The notes under the pieces were generated by a model. That model worked only from the letters and a program-made list of their open reading frames with translations. It searched no databases and was not told the DNA's origin. The position numbers and the translations under genes are program-made. From JALXCG01 sp026991065 [NCBI: Gemmatimonadota bacterium] (GTDB lineage: Bacteria; GCA-2686955), in assembly GCA_026991065.1 (NCBI GenBank), contig JALXCG010000338.1, forward strand, positions 1 through 6,379: a DNA stretch of 6,379 nucleotides, read 5' to 3'. Of the stretch, positions 6,201 through 6,379 are shown piece by piece (the first letter of the stretch is position 1; each line of letters begins with the position of its first letter).

Positions 6201-6359
6201 GCCAGGATAGGTGGCGAGGATGTAGACCCAGTTAAAGCTGATGCTGGGATAGGCTTCGCGCGGCATGCGCAGAAATGCCACCACGCCCATGACGACAATG
6301 ATGACGGCCATCATGTCGGTAAGAACTGTGTTGCGGATGACGCGGCGGAAAAAGGGCAT
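3240..6359 (-). CDS. RND superfamily efflux permease (AcrB/HAE-like inner-membrane pump subunit)
   Basis: The 1039 residues match the usual length and duplicated plan of RND pumps: a membrane segment (about 15-31), a periplasmic porter loop (about 33-335), segments 2-6 (about 339-484), a seventh (about 526-545), a second porter loop (about 550-862) and segments 8-12 (about 865-1018). Family signatures include YPGAAPDEIE at 51-60, and GMIVDDAIVILEN in segment 4 with the Asp402-Asp403 pair that aligns with the proton-relay aspartates of AcrB. In segment 10, GVVVNDSLVLVDF places Asn930 where AcrB has its relay lysine. The pump would use the proton gradient to export substrates with a membrane-fusion protein and outer-membrane channel, none of which is in the window. 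Substrate cannot be told from sequence. The stop is TAG at 3242-3240. The ATG at 6359 lacks a visible ribosome binding site and the frame stays open to the window edge, so a few more N-terminal residues may lie upstream. Confidence 0.93.
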   Translation of the reverse strand: MPFFRRVIRNTVLTDMMAVIIVVMGVVAFLRMPREAYPSISFNWVYILATYPGAAPDEIEREVIREIESAIEEIEGIETITSLANEHVGQLSVRFKTMPRAEYERHLQDLQREVDAIRDQLPSGVTRIDYFDLDTSTFEPLVHLALAGDYPESRMKEWMDDLRRDLLDIDGVARADLIGARDRRVWVDVDAARLNAAGLPLSALVDALRAQNFDLPAGTYEVGDYAYLVQTRGEATSIAELEESIVRPSAHGAHLRIRDLATVSAGFAPRITRSWQDGTPAFALLVTRGASANALEVLDQVRHVAADFAALHLPDDVSIRITGDTTRGIRDILRTLYRNAGFGLLLVILTLLLFLRARNAFFAALGIIVAFAGTFLLLDLMGQSLNSNSLFGLVLVLGMIVDDAIVILENLYRHIEKGSAPAAAVVTGMGEVAMPVIASSLTTIAGFLPLMLLPGLMGEFLKVVPLVVSLALAVSLFEALLILPGHVANWGRKPAPGIRPPLGSRVITAITPSYLRTLGFCFDHRYWIALASIALPLFSALILGLKIRDADLFAGEESGLFWVQVWAPEGTTLDSMSDSIREVQEVVFDAIAPAERSAVLATAGLVRTETDWIWRSSVGEVFVELAPRAERARSMRAITTDLRNRLQSITGLATIKIWEKSDAPPAGAPVEFKIKGPYLDDLENLAHLYERELAHLPGVVDLDDNLDPGKQVLEIRLRPDVGGLVALDDAALATFVHTALKGETATTYQAGDETIDVVVRLAEQYRRDLDDILALRVPTRLGTTVPLGDVATLEIVPGLSGISRFNGQRAVTISANLAPGGLSAGAVAAWIKSRFAELAPDYPGYSIDFGGELQEFNAALRGISRLALLGVLLIYMILGAQFRSFTQPLIILYTIPIAMAGAALSLMVSGAPLTLTTLYGFVALAGVVVNDSLVLVDFINQSRSRGTPLRAAILEAGRTRLRPIWLTTLTTIFGLLPLIFGLGGHSPVWSPLANTIVWGLTVATALTLLVIPALYAVLDDLARRLHWGRFYGKQPPPVA

Positions 6360-6379
6360 GAGCAGGGGCGGATCAGGGG

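Noticed and set aside
1-6379. A new defence system, mobile element, CRISPR array or biosynthetic cluster
   Set aside because: Every long supported gene belongs to a familiar class, and I saw no transposase, integrase, terminal repeats, evenly spaced DNA repeats or toxin-antitoxin pair on either strand.

Overview
The window comes from a GC-rich bacterium. All supported genes lie on the minus strand, so transcription reads from position 6379 towards position 1. The genes are a complete or nearly complete RND-type inner-membrane efflux permease, a secreted right-handed beta-helix protein, a QmcA-type SPFH protein overlapping its NfeD partner, and the 5' part of an unrecognised gene that runs off the left edge. 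The opening of the mature beta-helix protein (TLRVPEQYSTIQAAIDQA) and its close (CDMGAYGGG) resemble secreted proteins that are common in GC-rich lineages around the FCB group, such as Eisenbacteria, Krumholzibacteria and Latescibacteria. That assignment is from memory of the style of these proteins and is tentative; the cell plan (RND pump, signal peptide) supports a diderm organism.

Layout from right to left (5' to 3' of the genes): the RND permease fills 6359-3240 and its start is less certain than its end. A 169-base gap (3071-3239) holds three short inverted repeats and a ribosome binding site for a TTG-started gene. The beta-helix protein (3070-1904) has a signal peptide and six recognisable coils. 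A 213-base gap (1691-1903) holds a plausible promoter with a dyad over it and a very strong ribosome binding site. Then come qmcA (1690-770) and nfeD (773-300), overlapping by 4 bases. A two-tier hairpin (261-296) follows the nfeD stop, and a further open frame begins at 203.

The genes form three likely expression units. The RND permease would normally be partnered by a membrane-fusion protein and an outer-membrane channel; neither is in the window and they would be expected upstream of 6379. The beta-helix gene is probably separate. QmcA and NfeD are a classic translationally coupled pair acting together in membrane microdomains. I see no mobile element, tRNA, rRNA, CRISPR array or defence locus. 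I found no evidence of a new biological system here; the items worth a second look are regulatory dyads, the Cys/Asn ladder of the beta-helix protein, the changed proton-relay position in the pump and the unidentified gene at the left edge.
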